From Roseburia hominis (GTDB lineage: Bacteria > Bacillota > Clostridia > Lachnospirales > Lachnospiraceae): 46,826 bases of DNA. Location of the stretch: NCBI GenBank assembly GCA_021771815.1, contig JAETOE010000029.1, forward strand, positions 1 through 46,826, in the 5' to 3' direction. Position 1 is the stretch's first letter, and each line of letters opens with the position of its first letter. A program made the translations under genes and the position numbers. Below, in pieces: positions 1 to 8,521 of the stretch. The notes under the pieces were generated by a model that had not been told where the DNA came from, did no database searches, and saw only the letters and a list, made by a program, of their open reading frames with translations.

Positions 1-237
1 TAAGTTAGTAAAACGCAACGATAATTAACATTTTTAACTTTGTCTATACTTGCAAAATGGGTTTTATGAACCCTTATACAAGTGCGTCCAAAAATCCACT
101 TTATTTTTCACTCTTAAACTCCATTTCTGTCGTAAATAGCGTGATACTTTCACGTATCTTTTTGTTTTCGCTTTTATTGTAGAGGAAGCGCAGATTCCTT
201 TGTATGATATTTTCTTACGAAGTTCTAACAAAAATGT

Positions 238-269
238 AAGAAGTGCAAGGCGTCAGCCCTGCACTTCTT
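238..269 (-). terminator. Rho-independent terminator of the leftward VOC-epimerase-RR-HK unit
   Basis: Read leftward, a 13-bp near-perfect hairpin (AAGAAGTGCAGGG pairing with CCTTGCACTTCTT around a 6-nt loop) is followed by a T-rich stretch. The stem includes the last codons and stop of the histidine kinase, so the gene ends inside its own terminator. Positions 1-237 to the left are AT-rich and show no convincing gene. Confidence 0.75.
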
Positions 270-1269
270 GGATGAAGTCATTGATATGAAAAGAAAGCTG
301 TAAGGTTGTTCCCGCCTTGGATGAACCGGCGGCAATGCCGATTCCCAGTTTATCACACAGCCGCTTACAAAGATACAACCCGATACCGGTCGCGTTTTGC
401 GAAGCGGTGCGTCCGTTTTTCCCGGTAAATCCTTTTTCGAAAATGCGGGGCAGATCACTTTCGTCGATGCCGATGCCATTGTCTTTTACGCATAGGAGTA
501 TCTCGCCGCCGCACCGCTCGGCATAGAAAGACAATACCGGGTGCGCGGAGCGGTACTTAACGGCATTGACAATGAATTGGTTTAAGATAAAGCACAGCCA
601 TTTTTCATCGGAAAAGACGTTGTCTTCGGTTTCCTTTAAATCGAGGGAGACATCGTACTGCAACAGCAGGTATTTGTTTTCGGCAATCGCCTGATGAACT
701 ACGTCAAATAACCGGATTTCCCGCACACAATAGTCCTTTTGTGCCTGTTCGCTCCGGGCATAATAGAGTGCCTGTTCCGTAAAACGGTTTGTCTTTTCAA
801 GCTCCGTCAAAATATTTTTGGTAAGGAGAGAACGATGGTTCTCGCACAGCAGCTTTATAGCGGTAATCGGGGTTTTTATCTCATGTACCCACTGTTCTAT
901 ATATTCTTTGTATTCCATGCGCTCGCGTTCTATGGCGCCGATTTTTTCCAGCATGGATTTATTCGCCATTTTCAAAATCCGGTAGTACACGTAATCGTCA
1001 GCTCTGGCGGGCTTGTCCATGATCTCGGAAATCAGATAACGCTCCTGTAACTGTTCGGTCATATTCAATAATTTTTTTAGCCGTGCGTTCCGGGAAGCGT
1101 AAGCCAGAAAGAGATACGCCGCCAGAACCAGGCACCAGACGAGCAGAACAAAAAGAAGGGTATCGATATTGTTTCCGTTTGCAAGCAGGAATAAGCTAAG
1201 CAGCGCCATGCAGACAAAGTGCAGAATGAGAATCGGAAGCTGTTGTTTTAAATATAATTTTTTGCTCAT
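253..1269 (-). CDS. Intramembrane-sensing histidine kinase, BceS type
   Basis: A 338-residue sensor kinase. Two membrane helices lie near residues 11-30 and 37-57 with almost no extracellular loop, the layout of BceS-type kinases that sense through a partner transporter. The phospho-acceptor motif WVHEIKTP puts the histidine at residue 129. The ATPase domain has an N box (NQFIVNAVKY), DNGIGI and GIGLYLC. The start overlaps the end of the response regulator by 4 bases, so the two are translationally coupled. Relatives usually act with a BceAB ABC transporter in antimicrobial-peptide resistance, but no such transporter lies next to it here. The ligand is therefore unknown; the family call is firm. 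Confidence 0.93.
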   Translation of the reverse strand: MSKKLYLKQQLPILILHFVCMALLSLFLLANGNNIDTLLFVLLVWCLVLAAYLFLAYASRNARLKKLLNMTEQLQERYLISEIMDKPARADDYVYYRILKMANKSMLEKIGAIERERMEYKEYIEQWVHEIKTPITAIKLLCENHRSLLTKNILTELEKTNRFTEQALYYARSEQAQKDYCVREIRLFDVVHQAIAENKYLLLQYDVSLDLKETEDNVFSDEKWLCFILNQFIVNAVKYRSAHPVLSFYAERCGGEILLCVKDNGIGIDESDLPRIFEKGFTGKNGRTASQNATGIGLYLCKRLCDKLGIGIAAGSSKAGTTLQLSFHINDFIQEVQG

Positions 1270-1934
1270 AGTGTGTACCCCTGCCGATGTCTCGTTTTGA
1301 TGAAATCCGTTAATCCGATCGAGGATAGCTTCTCGCGGATGCGGTTTACATTGACACTTAAGGCGTTATCATCCACATAAAGCTGATGATCCCAAAGATA
1401 TTCGATCAGGTCGGCTCTGGTGCAGATGCTTCCGGCGTGCTTAAAGAGGTAAAAGAGGATTTTACATTCATTTTTCGTAAGCTCTACGGTATGTCCGTCG
1501 TATTCGATCTGACTGCTGCCCAAATGAAGCGTGGCGCCTTGATAGACCAATATCTCCTGTTCGGTCTTTGGGCAGGACTTTTTGAGCAGGGATGCAATTT
1601 TTGCCAGGAGGATTGCGGTATTGTAGGGCTTCGTAATGAACGCGTCTCCGCCTAACATGATGCTGCTCAACTCGTCCATATCTGTGCTGCAGCTTGTCAC
1701 GAAGATAATCGGAACATCGGAAAAACTGCGGATGCCGGAGCAGAGGGAAAAACCGCTTTCCTGCGGCAGCTTTATGTCTAAAAGTATGAGCTGTGGATTT
1801 TCGGTCTTTACTTGCTGAATTGTTTTTGAGAAATCGGTAACGGAAAATACATGATAGCCGTTTCCGGTCAATAAGGTTTCTAATTCTGTCCGTATGGTGC
1901 AGTCGTCTTCGACAATAAAGATTTTTGGAATCAT
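1266..1934 (-). CDS. OmpR/BceR-type response regulator
   Basis: A 222-residue protein with an N-terminal receiver (acidic pocket VEDD, phospho-aspartate D53 in LLDIKLP, conserved Thr and Lys later in FITKPYN) and a C-terminal winged helix containing ELTKNECKILFYLF and the RADLIEYLWDH recognition region. It is the cognate regulator of the downstream kinase, which it overlaps by 4 bases. It probably controls cell-envelope-stress genes, but the targets are not visible here. The same architecture recurs at 13950-14621, so the window carries two related BceRS-like systems. Confidence 0.93.
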   Translation of the reverse strand: MIPKIFIVEDDCTIRTELETLLTGNGYHVFSVTDFSKTIQQVKTENPQLILLDIKLPQESGFSLCSGIRSFSDVPIIFVTSCSTDMDELSSIMLGGDAFITKPYNTAILLAKIASLLKKSCPKTEQEILVYQGATLHLGSSQIEYDGHTVELTKNECKILFYLFKHAGSICTRADLIEYLWDHQLYVDDNALSVNVNRIREKLSSIGLTDFIKTRHRQGYTL

Positions 1935-1970
1935 GGGGAGGGCTCCTTTTATCTGGTTTTGAATGATGTG

Positions 1971-2873
1971 TTATTTCCAATGCGCATCAATATATCCGAA
2001 AAAGTCTTTTTTGTTGACTTCCTCCATGTGATCCTGATACCAGAGAAGGGATTCGCGAAGCCCTTCTTTTATGTCTATCGTGTCTCTCAATAATTCTTTT
2101 TGCTTCGTGACATCCAATTTGTAATCGTAATTATAAAAGCTGAAATAATTGCGCTGCTCAATATCTTCATATACATTTACAATTTCAAGCGGTGTCCCTG
2201 TTATTTCATAGCAAAGTGTTACCCAGTCACGGACGGAAATCGTGTCCTCATTTCCAACATTGAAAATATGATTTTGCGGTTTTCGTTCCACGATCCGGTC
2301 AATCATCCGGCACAGATCTTTTACGTGGAAAAACTGAAGCCCCATTTGTCCGTCGCGCGGGATGTAGAATCTTCGCTTTTGGAGAGCGCAGTCGAAAACG
2401 AACGCCTCGCGGTATACATTATTCATCGGCCCGTATAAATAGGGAGGACGCAGAACATAGGCATGGGGAACTGCCTGAAATAAAGCATGTTCCGCAGCAA
2501 TCTTGTTTGTCCCGTAGGCGCCCCAGAAACGATTCTCGCCAACAGCCTGCTCTTCGGTAAACGGCCTAGGATTGTTTTCCGGATATACCGCACTGGAACT
2601 GATCATAATATAGTCATTAAAGCTGTCGAGACCTTTTAACAAATCTACAATATCATCGGCGGTATATGCTGTGACATCAATGACAACATCAAAATGATGA
2701 CCTTTGAGCGCATCGCCCAAATTGTGGCGGTCTGCCTCGATGAGAGTTACCCCGTCTGCCTGCGCGTGGTGGTTGCGGTTTAGAACAAAGACATTATCGC
2801 CTTTGTGCACATAGTATGCCGCCACATATTTGCTCACAAAAACGGTTCCGCCGGTAATAAGAATTTTTGCCAT
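1971..2873 (-). CDS. NAD-dependent epimerase/dehydratase (extended SDR)
   Basis: A 300-residue nucleotide-sugar-epimerase-like protein. The Rossmann glycine motif is ITGGTVFVS, a variant of GxxGxxG also seen in CSP41/isoflavone-reductase-like members. The SDR catalytic pair is Tyr-x3-Lys in AYGTNKIAAE, preceded by SSSAVYPE. The ribosome site AAGGAG lies 10 bases before the start. It sits between the VOC gene and the response regulator on one strand, 25 bases after the VOC stop. The substrate cannot be deduced, because no sugar-biosynthesis neighbours are present. Confidence 0.85.
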   Translation of the reverse strand: MAKILITGGTVFVSKYVAAYYVHKGDNVFVLNRNHHAQADGVTLIEADRHNLGDALKGHHFDVVIDVTAYTADDIVDLLKGLDSFNDYIMISSSAVYPENNPRPFTEEQAVGENRFWGAYGTNKIAAEHALFQAVPHAYVLRPPYLYGPMNNVYREAFVFDCALQKRRFYIPRDGQMGLQFFHVKDLCRMIDRIVERKPQNHIFNVGNEDTISVRDWVTLCYEITGTPLEIVNVYEDIEQRNYFSFYNYDYKLDVTKQKELLRDTIDIKEGLRESLLWYQDHMEEVNKKDFFGYIDAHWK

Positions 2874-2898
2874 TTAGAAAATCTCCTTTGTCGCTGTT

Positions 2899-3282
2899 TT
2901 AAACTATAATCTCAATCTGATTTCCTTCGATCCCGAGAATGCAGCTCTCATAATATCCGTCGCCTGTAGTTCGCGGGCCGCTTACTACCTCATAGCCATC
3001 CGTCTTTAATTGTTCCGTGAGGGCGTCGACACGCTCCTTGCTGCCGACACTGAAGGCAATATGAATATAGCCGGTTCTGGCAAGCTCTTCTGTATCATCC
3101 GCAAGCTGCGGTTTATGCATGATTTCGAGTCTTGCGCCGTCGTCGAACGACAGAAAATAAGAGCGGAAATCCGTTTTAGGGTTGTGGTAGCCTTCGTTGG
3201 AACTTGCTCCAAAATATTTTACAAAGAAATCTTTTGCCCTTTCCAAATCTGTTACATACATTGCGATATGCTCAATTTTCAT
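2899..3282 (-). CDS. VOC-family (glyoxalase/bleomycin-resistance-like) protein
   Basis: A 127-residue single-module vicinal-oxygen-chelate protein. The start MKIEHIAMYV supplies the first metal-type His. A second lies in YIHIAFSVGS, and the closing Glu is in GNQIEIIV. This is the usual length for one VOC unit that dimerises. Relatives include lactoylglutathione lyase and fosfomycin or bleomycin resistance proteins; nothing here picks one. It is the first gene of the leftward unit, with a ribosome site AAAAAGGAG before the ATG. Confidence 0.85.
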   Translation of the reverse strand: MKIEHIAMYVTDLERAKDFFVKYFGASSNEGYHNPKTDFRSYFLSFDDGARLEIMHKPQLADDTEELARTGYIHIAFSVGSKERVDALTEQLKTDGYEVVSGPRTTGDGYYESCILGIEGNQIEIIV

Positions 3283-3359
3283 TGTATATGCTCCTTTTTC
3301 TTAGAATTGTTGATTGCTGTGTTCGCATACGATTATTATGTTATGTGCCAAGGCAGACA

Positions 3360-3410
3360 CTAGCCGCGGAATATCCCGGAGCACAGATCCATGAATCCGT
3401 GTTTTTCCAT
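3360..3410 (-). CDS. Possible 16-codon leader ORF upstream of the VOC gene
   Basis: On the minus strand AAAAGGAG lies 5 bases before an ATG that opens a 16-residue frame (MEKHGFMDLCSGIFRG) ending 77 bases upstream of the VOC start. The ribosome site is strong, but the peptide is very short and there is no other support. It could be a leader peptide or a chance ORF. Confidence 0.25.
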   Translation of the reverse strand: MEKHGFMDLCSGIFRG

Positions 3411-3498
3411 GGTGACTCCTTTTATTTTCTATAATAAGTCTAGCATATGCCGGACGTAATTGCTACGAGAAACTACGGCAGAGGGGGAACGGAAGTGC

Positions 3499-3551
3499 TT
3501 GACATGATTTTCGGTTTCCTTTACACTATGAATGAACGAATATTCATTCAT
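3499..3551 (+). promoter_or_regulatory. Promoter and palindromic operator of the TetR gene
   Basis: TTGACA (3499-3504), a 17-base spacer, then TACACT (3522-3527). Directly downstream is the palindrome ATGAATGAA-N6-TTCATTCAT at 3528-3551, covering the expected transcription start. Position and symmetry fit autorepression by the TetR protein encoded 20 bases further on. Confidence 0.75.
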
Positions 3552-3571
3552 AAAATGAGGCGGAGGGTGTT

Positions 3572-4171
3572 ATGCCGAGATCAAAAGAACAGTGTAAGGA
3601 AATGAGAGAGGAGATGCGCAGCAGGATACTGCACGGATCGATGCTTTATTTTGCGCGCAATGGATTTTCCGGAACGAAAATCAGCGATTTAGCAAAGCAT
3701 ATCGGAATCGGACAGGGAACGATCTACGTTTATTTTGAATCGAAGGAGGAATTGTTTTCAGAGATTCAGAAGATGGTAAATTATGATGCGGATATCAGGC
3801 AGATGAAGTTTCTTTCCGCTATGCCGATATCTGCCGAGAAGAAAATTCACAGGCTGACGAATGTCGTGCTTCGGCGGCTTAAAGAGGACGAGAGCTTTGC
3901 GGGGATGATAGCGCTCAACACGCAGATGCTGTTGGAGCAGAATGCAGATTGTGCGGCGGGCAGTACGACCTATCAGACCGAACTTTATAAATATACCGCC
4001 AGAATTATTGAGCAGGGGCAGAAAGAGGGAAGCGCGGTAGAGGGGGATGCCATGATGCTCGCCGATTATTATTGGGGCGTTGTTTATCTGTATTCTCTAA
4101 AGAAGCTGTTCACCACACAGTATGAAATGATCGGTGCGGCGGATCTGGAACGGACGGTATTAAAGAATTAG
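3572..4171 (+). CDS. TetR/AcrR-family transcriptional regulator
   Basis: A 199-residue regulator. The N-terminal helix-turn-helix spans about residues 12-60 and has the TetR hallmark ISDLAKHIGIGQGTIYVYFESKEELF. The C-terminal ligand domain is divergent, as usual. The start follows GGCGGAGGG. A 24-bp palindrome overlaps its promoter, so it probably represses itself and the following SDR and condensation-domain genes. The SDR begins 33 bases after its stop. The inducer is unknown. Confidence 0.9.
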   Translation: MPRSKEQCKEMREEMRSRILHGSMLYFARNGFSGTKISDLAKHIGIGQGTIYVYFESKEELFSEIQKMVNYDADIRQMKFLSAMPISAEKKIHRLTNVVLRRLKEDESFAGMIALNTQMLLEQNADCAAGSTTYQTELYKYTARIIEQGQKEGSAVEGDAMMLADYYWGVVYLYSLKKLFTTQYEMIGAADLERTVLKN

Positions 4172-4204
4172 ACAGGGAAAGCATTTTGAAGAGGAGGAAA
4201 TGTT

Positions 4205-4975
4205 ATGGCGAAGAAAATTGCAATTATCACAGGGGCGAGCGGAGGGATCGGCAGAGAATTTACAAGATTACTCGCAGCAGAGCAGCTCGATGAAATCTGG
4301 GCGGTTGCGCGGAATGAGGAAAAACTGGACGCGCTTCGGCAGGAGTACGGAGAATGCATTTGTCCGATGGCGGTTGATCTGGCAAAGCAGCAGGAGCGGC
4401 GTAAGATAGAGCAGAGGCTTGCGGGGGAAAAGCCTCTGGTGGTGTGGCTTATCAATAATGCAGGCATGGCGCGGATGAGAGCGTGCACGGAATTCAGCGT
4501 CGGGGAGATCGAGGCGACAATCAATATTAACTGCACTGCCGTTGCGGTATTGTGTACGATGTGTATTCCCTATATGCAGGCAGGAAGCCGGATCGTAAAT
4601 GTTTCGTCCGCCTCGGCATTTCAGCCGCTTCCGTATCTTAATCTGTACTCGGCGACCAAGGTTTTTGTGCGGAATTATTCCCGCGCGCTGCACGAAGAAT
4701 TAAAAGGGCATGGGATTACGGTCACGGCAGTCTGCCCGGGCTGGGTCGATACGGAGCTTCTGGTGCATGAGATCAATGGACATGCAGTGAAATTTCCGGG
4801 ATTGATTTCTGCAGAGCGGGTAGTAGCGCAGGCAATGCGGGATGCAGAGCGCGGGCGGGATATGTCCGTCTGTACACTGTATACAAAGACGGAACACGTG
4901 CTTGCGAAGCTGTTTCCGCAGAGGGTCGCGATGCAGACATGGCTGCGACGCATCCGCAGATATGTCGAATCGTAA
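4205..4975 (+). CDS. Short-chain dehydrogenase/reductase
   Basis: A 256-residue classical SDR: cofactor loop TGASGGIG (residues 9-16), structural NNAG, catalytic Ser in NVSSAS (about 134), and Tyr148/Lys152 in YSATK. The tail is longer than FabG, resembling DltE/YqjQ-like SDRs that act on lipids or ketones. It lies in the TetR unit and precedes a condensation-domain protein, suggesting a short pathway that reduces and then transfers an acyl or ketone substrate. That is inference. Its last codons are duplicated in the following intergenic region. Confidence 0.9.
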   Translation: MAKKIAIITGASGGIGREFTRLLAAEQLDEIWAVARNEEKLDALRQEYGECICPMAVDLAKQQERRKIEQRLAGEKPLVVWLINNAGMARMRACTEFSVGEIEATININCTAVAVLCTMCIPYMQAGSRIVNVSSASAFQPLPYLNLYSATKVFVRNYSRALHEELKGHGITVTAVCPGWVDTELLVHEINGHAVKFPGLISAERVVAQAMRDAERGRDMSVCTLYTKTEHVLAKLFPQRVAMQTWLRRIRRYVES

Positions 4976-5092
4976 TTGCACGCGGGGATGATGTGAAAAA
5001 GGAGAGTTGGATTGATAGGTATGCCGAATCGTAATTGTACATGAAGCGTAATGCGACAAAGGAGAGCCGTATTTGCGGGTATGTCATAGAGA
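4961..5092 (+). repeat. Degenerate tandem repeat, period 59-60 bp, about 2.2 copies
   Basis: The SDR tail TATGTCGAATCGTAATTG at 4961 recurs with one change at 5020, and GGTATGTCATAG-like remains start near 5080. GGAGAG recurs at 5001 and 5061. The array copies the SDR stop region and its ribosome-site-like purines into the gap before the next gene. Confidence 0.7.
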
Positions 5093-5115
5093 AAATGACG
5101 GGCAGGAGGAAAAGC

Positions 5116-6375
5116 ATGAGGAAGGAACTCTGGTCGGAGCGTGTGGATTTATTTGATCCGAATATTTATATTGCCTTTGCGGTGGAAATCGAGGGAAATC
5201 CGTCGAAGGAGTCGCTTGTCGCGGCAGCGGAAGCGGCTTTTGCGGCAAATGAGGCCACAATGTCGCGAATTGTGCTTGAAGCGGATGGAACTGCGTACTA
5301 TGAGCGGATGGAAGCATCCGGCTGCAAAGCAGAGATCACTGAGCAGCAGGATTTTCACGCGCTGCTCTGCGGGAACGAGAAGAAGTCGTTTGACATCGGG
5401 CAGGGCGAGCTGGTACGCGTGTTTGCCGGAGACGGAAGGCTGTTTATTATGGCGCATCATCTCGCGGGCGACGGCAAATCCATTACGTATTTGTTGGAGG
5501 ACATAATGAATGCACTTGCGGGGGTGACACTTGCAGGGAAGGGGCTTCCTCTTATAACCGCGGCTTCCTTCCCGAAAAATGCAAAGCTTCCCGTGTTTTT
5601 CAAATGGTATGCGGACAAGTTTAACCGAAAGTGGAAGAAAAGCGGGCGCGCGTTCGGGTGGGAGGATTACCGGCGCATCCATAAGTCTTATTGGGAAAAA
5701 CACAGTTCGCGTGTGCTTTGCGAAAGCTTTTCTGCGGAGGAGGTGAAGGAACTTCGGACGCGGACGAAGGAGATGGGAATTTCAATGAACACATTTTTGA
5801 CGACAGCGTTTCTGGCGGCGGACACTGCAAACGCGTGCATCGGAATGCCGGTGGATGCGCGCGCAGACGGCAATCGGGGGATGGCGAATCAGGCGACGGG
5901 TATCAGTATAGATTACGCGTATCAGTCAGGAAAGACATTTGCGGAAAACGCCAGAGTTGTTCACGGCAAGGTACAGGAGAAGCTTCGCCGCCCGAAGAAC
6001 CGGTATTTTATCCTGCAGTTCATGCCGCTGTTTTTGCCGACATTGATAGATTCCGTGCTGATGCACACTTATGATTTGTATGAGAATGAGACGACACACA
6101 AGCTGGCGCAGATTTTGGGCTATAAGGGAGGAAAGACGAGGGAACTTGGCATTACGAATCTGACAAGACTCGATATCCCGGACGTCTATGGCGGATATCA
6201 GATCAGAAATGTATTGTTTGTGCCTCCGGTCGTCTCCTATGCGAGGCATATCATAGGCGTGTGTACGACCGGGGACGGAATGCGGGTGTCGTATCATTTT
6301 ATGAGCGATGCGGATGAGGAGAAGGAGCACGCTTTTTTTGAACGGGCGGTGAAGACGATGCGTGAGTTGCTTTAG
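5116..6375 (+). CDS. Condensation-domain / alcohol-acetyltransferase-like protein
   Basis: A 419-residue protein. I chose the ATG at 5116 because GGCAGGAGG precedes it; an upstream in-frame ATG at 5035 lies in repeat sequence without a good ribosome site. Residues 114-120 read HHLAGDG, the HHxxxDG catalytic motif of non-ribosomal-peptide condensation domains, PapA-type acyltransferases and alcohol acetyltransferases. The length is about one stand-alone condensation domain; no adenylation or carrier domain is nearby. It probably transfers an acyl group to an alcohol or amine in a small TetR-controlled pathway with the SDR. The substrates are unknown. Confidence 0.8.
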   Translation: MRKELWSERVDLFDPNIYIAFAVEIEGNPSKESLVAAAEAAFAANEATMSRIVLEADGTAYYERMEASGCKAEITEQQDFHALLCGNEKKSFDIGQGELVRVFAGDGRLFIMAHHLAGDGKSITYLLEDIMNALAGVTLAGKGLPLITAASFPKNAKLPVFFKWYADKFNRKWKKSGRAFGWEDYRRIHKSYWEKHSSRVLCESFSAEEVKELRTRTKEMGISMNTFLTTAFLAADTANACIGMPVDARADGNRGMANQATGISIDYAYQSGKTFAENARVVHGKVQEKLRRPKNRYFILQFMPLFLPTLIDSVLMHTYDLYENETTHKLAQILGYKGGKTRELGITNLTRLDIPDVYGGYQIRNVLFVPPVVSYARHIIGVCTTGDGMRVSYHFMSDADEEKEHAFFERAVKTMRELL

Positions 6376-6489
6376 GGGAGGGATGAACAAAAGGAATCTG
6401 GAAAAAATACATTATAGAGGGTATAATAACAGTGTTGCAATCAGCAAATGGTTTGAGCATTTTGACAGAAAAGGAGATGGAAAATTCGA

Positions 6490-7866
6490 ATGGCCGATCA
6501 GTCAAAAACAGTCTTATTTGAAGAAACGCCTGTACCGGAGGCTGTTATGAAGCTTGCGGTTCCTACCATGATCAGTTCGCTGGTTATGGTAATTTATAAC
6601 CTTTCAGACACCTATTTTGTGGGAATACTCAATGATCCTATTCAAAATGCGGCGGTTACACTGGCGGCTCCCGTGCTATTAGCTTTTAACGCCGTTAATA
6701 ATTTGTTCGGCATCGGCAGTTCCAGTATGATGAGCCGTGCGTTGGGAAGAAAAGACTATGATACCGTGTATCGCAGTTCTGTTTTCGGCTTCTATTGTGC
6801 TTTGTTCTGCGGCATTCTGTTTTCGGCGATTTACACAATTTTCAGCAGTTCTTTTCTGACTTTGCTTGGTACATCTTCTGATACAGTTGTAGCAACGGCG
6901 GGATATCTGAGATGGACAGTGACTTGCGGGGCGGTTCCGGCAATCTTAAATGTTGTGATGGCGTATCTGGTGCGTTCCGAAGGGGCTACGCTCCATGCAA
7001 GTATTGGCACTATGAGCGGCTGTCTGCTCAATATTCTGTTAGACCCGATTTTTATTCTTCCGTGGGGATTTGACATGGGGGCAACCGGGGCCGGTCTGGC
7101 TACATTTCTTTCGAATTGTGTGGCATGCATTTACTTTTTTATTCTGCTGTTCGTAAAACGAAAAAGTACATACGTCTGTATCCGCCCATCCATGTTTTCT
7201 TTTCGAAAAGACATTGTGGCCGGCGTATGCGGCGTGGGAATCCCGGCAGCGATCCAAAATATTCTGAACGTCACGGGGATGACGATCCTGAACAATTTTA
7301 CGTCTTCCTATGGTTCGGAAGCAGTGGCGGCAATGGGGATTTCTCAAAAGATCGGTATGGTGCCTCTTTATATTGCGCAAGGCTTTTCACAGGGAATTAT
7401 GCCTTTAATCAGTTACAACTATGCAAGCAAAAATATTAAGAGGATGAAACACGCGACCGGATTTTCCATTAAAATTTCTGTCTCCTTTATGACAGCCTCC
7501 CTATTGATTTTCCATTTTGGGGCAGATTTACTTGTGTCACTTTTTATGAAGAATGAAACCATTATCGCATATGGGTGTCAGTTCCTTGGAGGACTTTCTT
7601 TAGCCTTACCGTTTCTCTCACTGGATTTTCTTGCAGTCGGAATATTTACGGCCTGCGGTATGGGGCGAAAGACGCTCGTGTTCGCGCTTCTCCGTAAAAT
7701 CATATTGGAAATACCGGCATTGTTCATCTTGGACAAGTTATTCCCGCTTTACGGTTTGGCATATGCTCAATTTACAGCTGAATTGATATTATCGGCAATC
7801 GGTATGATCGTGTTGATCCGGCTGTTTAGGAATCTGGAAAACAAGGCGGGCAGTATCAGCCAATAA
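6490..7866 (+). CDS. MATE-family multidrug/sodium antiporter (first of three)
   Basis: A 458-residue membrane protein with about twelve helices and MATE signatures: LAVPTMISSLVMVIYNLSDT near the N terminus, FGIGSSSMMSRALGRKD after helix 2, and the repeated half QGIMPLISYNYASKN. AAGGAG lies 13 bases before this ATG, rather far. A TATAAT at 6422-6427 may serve as a separate promoter. MATE proteins export cationic drugs or metabolites using Na+ or H+. The gene follows the condensation-domain gene by 114 bases and could export its product, or could simply be part of the MATE cluster. Confidence 0.93.
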   Translation: MADQSKTVLFEETPVPEAVMKLAVPTMISSLVMVIYNLSDTYFVGILNDPIQNAAVTLAAPVLLAFNAVNNLFGIGSSSMMSRALGRKDYDTVYRSSVFGFYCALFCGILFSAIYTIFSSSFLTLLGTSSDTVVATAGYLRWTVTCGAVPAILNVVMAYLVRSEGATLHASIGTMSGCLLNILLDPIFILPWGFDMGATGAGLATFLSNCVACIYFFILLFVKRKSTYVCIRPSMFSFRKDIVAGVCGVGIPAAIQNILNVTGMTILNNFTSSYGSEAVAAMGISQKIGMVPLYIAQGFSQGIMPLISYNYASKNIKRMKHATGFSIKISVSFMTASLLIFHFGADLLVSLFMKNETIIAYGCQFLGGLSLALPFLSLDFLAVGIFTACGMGRKTLVFALLRKIILEIPALFILDKLFPLYGLAYAQFTAELILSAIGMIVLIRLFRNLENKAGSISQ

Positions 7867-7977
7867 ACGGACAGGGGGAAATGCTTCAAGACGATTCTGT
7901 ACAAGTTCGCCGACAATATGTTTTATGCGGCATTTTGCATTTGAAATTTTATGGATGAGGACAATCAGGCATTCCTC

Positions 7978-8032
7978 TTGACATAAGTCCGAAATCGGAC
8001 TATACTAACTCGTGTAAGTCTGATTTCGGACT
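7978..8032 (+). promoter_or_regulatory. Promoter with embedded MarR operator pair
   Basis: TTGACA (7978-7983), a 17-base spacer, and TATACT (8001-8006). The spacer is itself the inverted repeat AGTCCGA-AA-TCGGACT (7986-8001). A second copy AGTCTGA-TT-TCGGACT lies at 8017-8032, centred 31 bp downstream, about three helical turns, just before the ribosome site. A repressor bound here would block both polymerase binding and clearance. Confidence 0.85.
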
Positions 8033-8049
8033 AAAAGGAGAAGTGATCT

Positions 8050-8475
8050 ATGGAAGTGATATGGGGAGCAGAATTAAAAAAATATAACCGCCTATACCGG
8101 GAGATGGATGAGTTCTATCACAATATTGCTGTGAAGACAGGGCTTTCGGACAGCGTATTCTGGATTTTGTATGCGATCTGCGAGTATGGAGATGGGTGTC
8201 TGCAACGGGATATCTGCGCTGCGTTCTGCGTCAGTAAGCAGACCATTCACTCTGCGATTCACCGGATGGAGAAGGACGGATATCTGTATCTTACAGAGGG
8301 GCGTGGACGGGATAAGCATATCTATCTGACGGAGGAGGGGCAGCGTCTGATGGAGGAGAACATTGTTCCGGTTGTACGGCGGGAGAATGAGGCGCTTGCT
8401 AAGATGGGGAAAGAGGACAGCAAGGAGCTGCTTCGGCTCACGGAGCGGTATATGCAGTTTCTTTTAGGTCGATAG
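8050..8475 (+). CDS. MarR-family transcriptional repressor
   Basis: A 141-residue winged-helix regulator with the MarR pattern: the recognition region CVSKQTIHSAIHRMEKDGYLYL, then the wing with GRGRDKHIYLTEEGQRL. The ribosome site AAAAGGAG is next to the second operator half. The gene is followed after 46 bases by a MATE exporter, the arrangement of MepR-MepA in staphylococci, where the repressor releases DNA on binding an efflux substrate. Autoregulation through the two palindromes upstream is inferred from position. Confidence 0.92.
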   Translation: MEVIWGAELKKYNRLYREMDEFYHNIAVKTGLSDSVFWILYAICEYGDGCLQRDICAAFCVSKQTIHSAIHRMEKDGYLYLTEGRGRDKHIYLTEEGQRLMEENIVPVVRRENEALAKMGKEDSKELLRLTERYMQFLLGR

Positions 8476-8521
8476 GAAATAATGCGTTGATCAAGAGGAT
8501 TGCGATTAGGAGAAAAGAACG

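Noticed and set aside
60-74. GGGTT-N5-AACCC hairpin near the left end
   Set aside because: Only a 5-bp stem with no T-run; no support as a terminator or operator.
5035-5115. Upstream in-frame extension of the condensation-domain gene
   Set aside because: It lies in the tandem repeat and has no ribosome site; AGGAGG sits before the ATG at 5116.
7881-7958. 25-codon frame between the first MATE and the MarR gene
   Set aside because: A GGGGG-type ribosome site is present, but the frame is short, has no family pattern and ends before an independent promoter.
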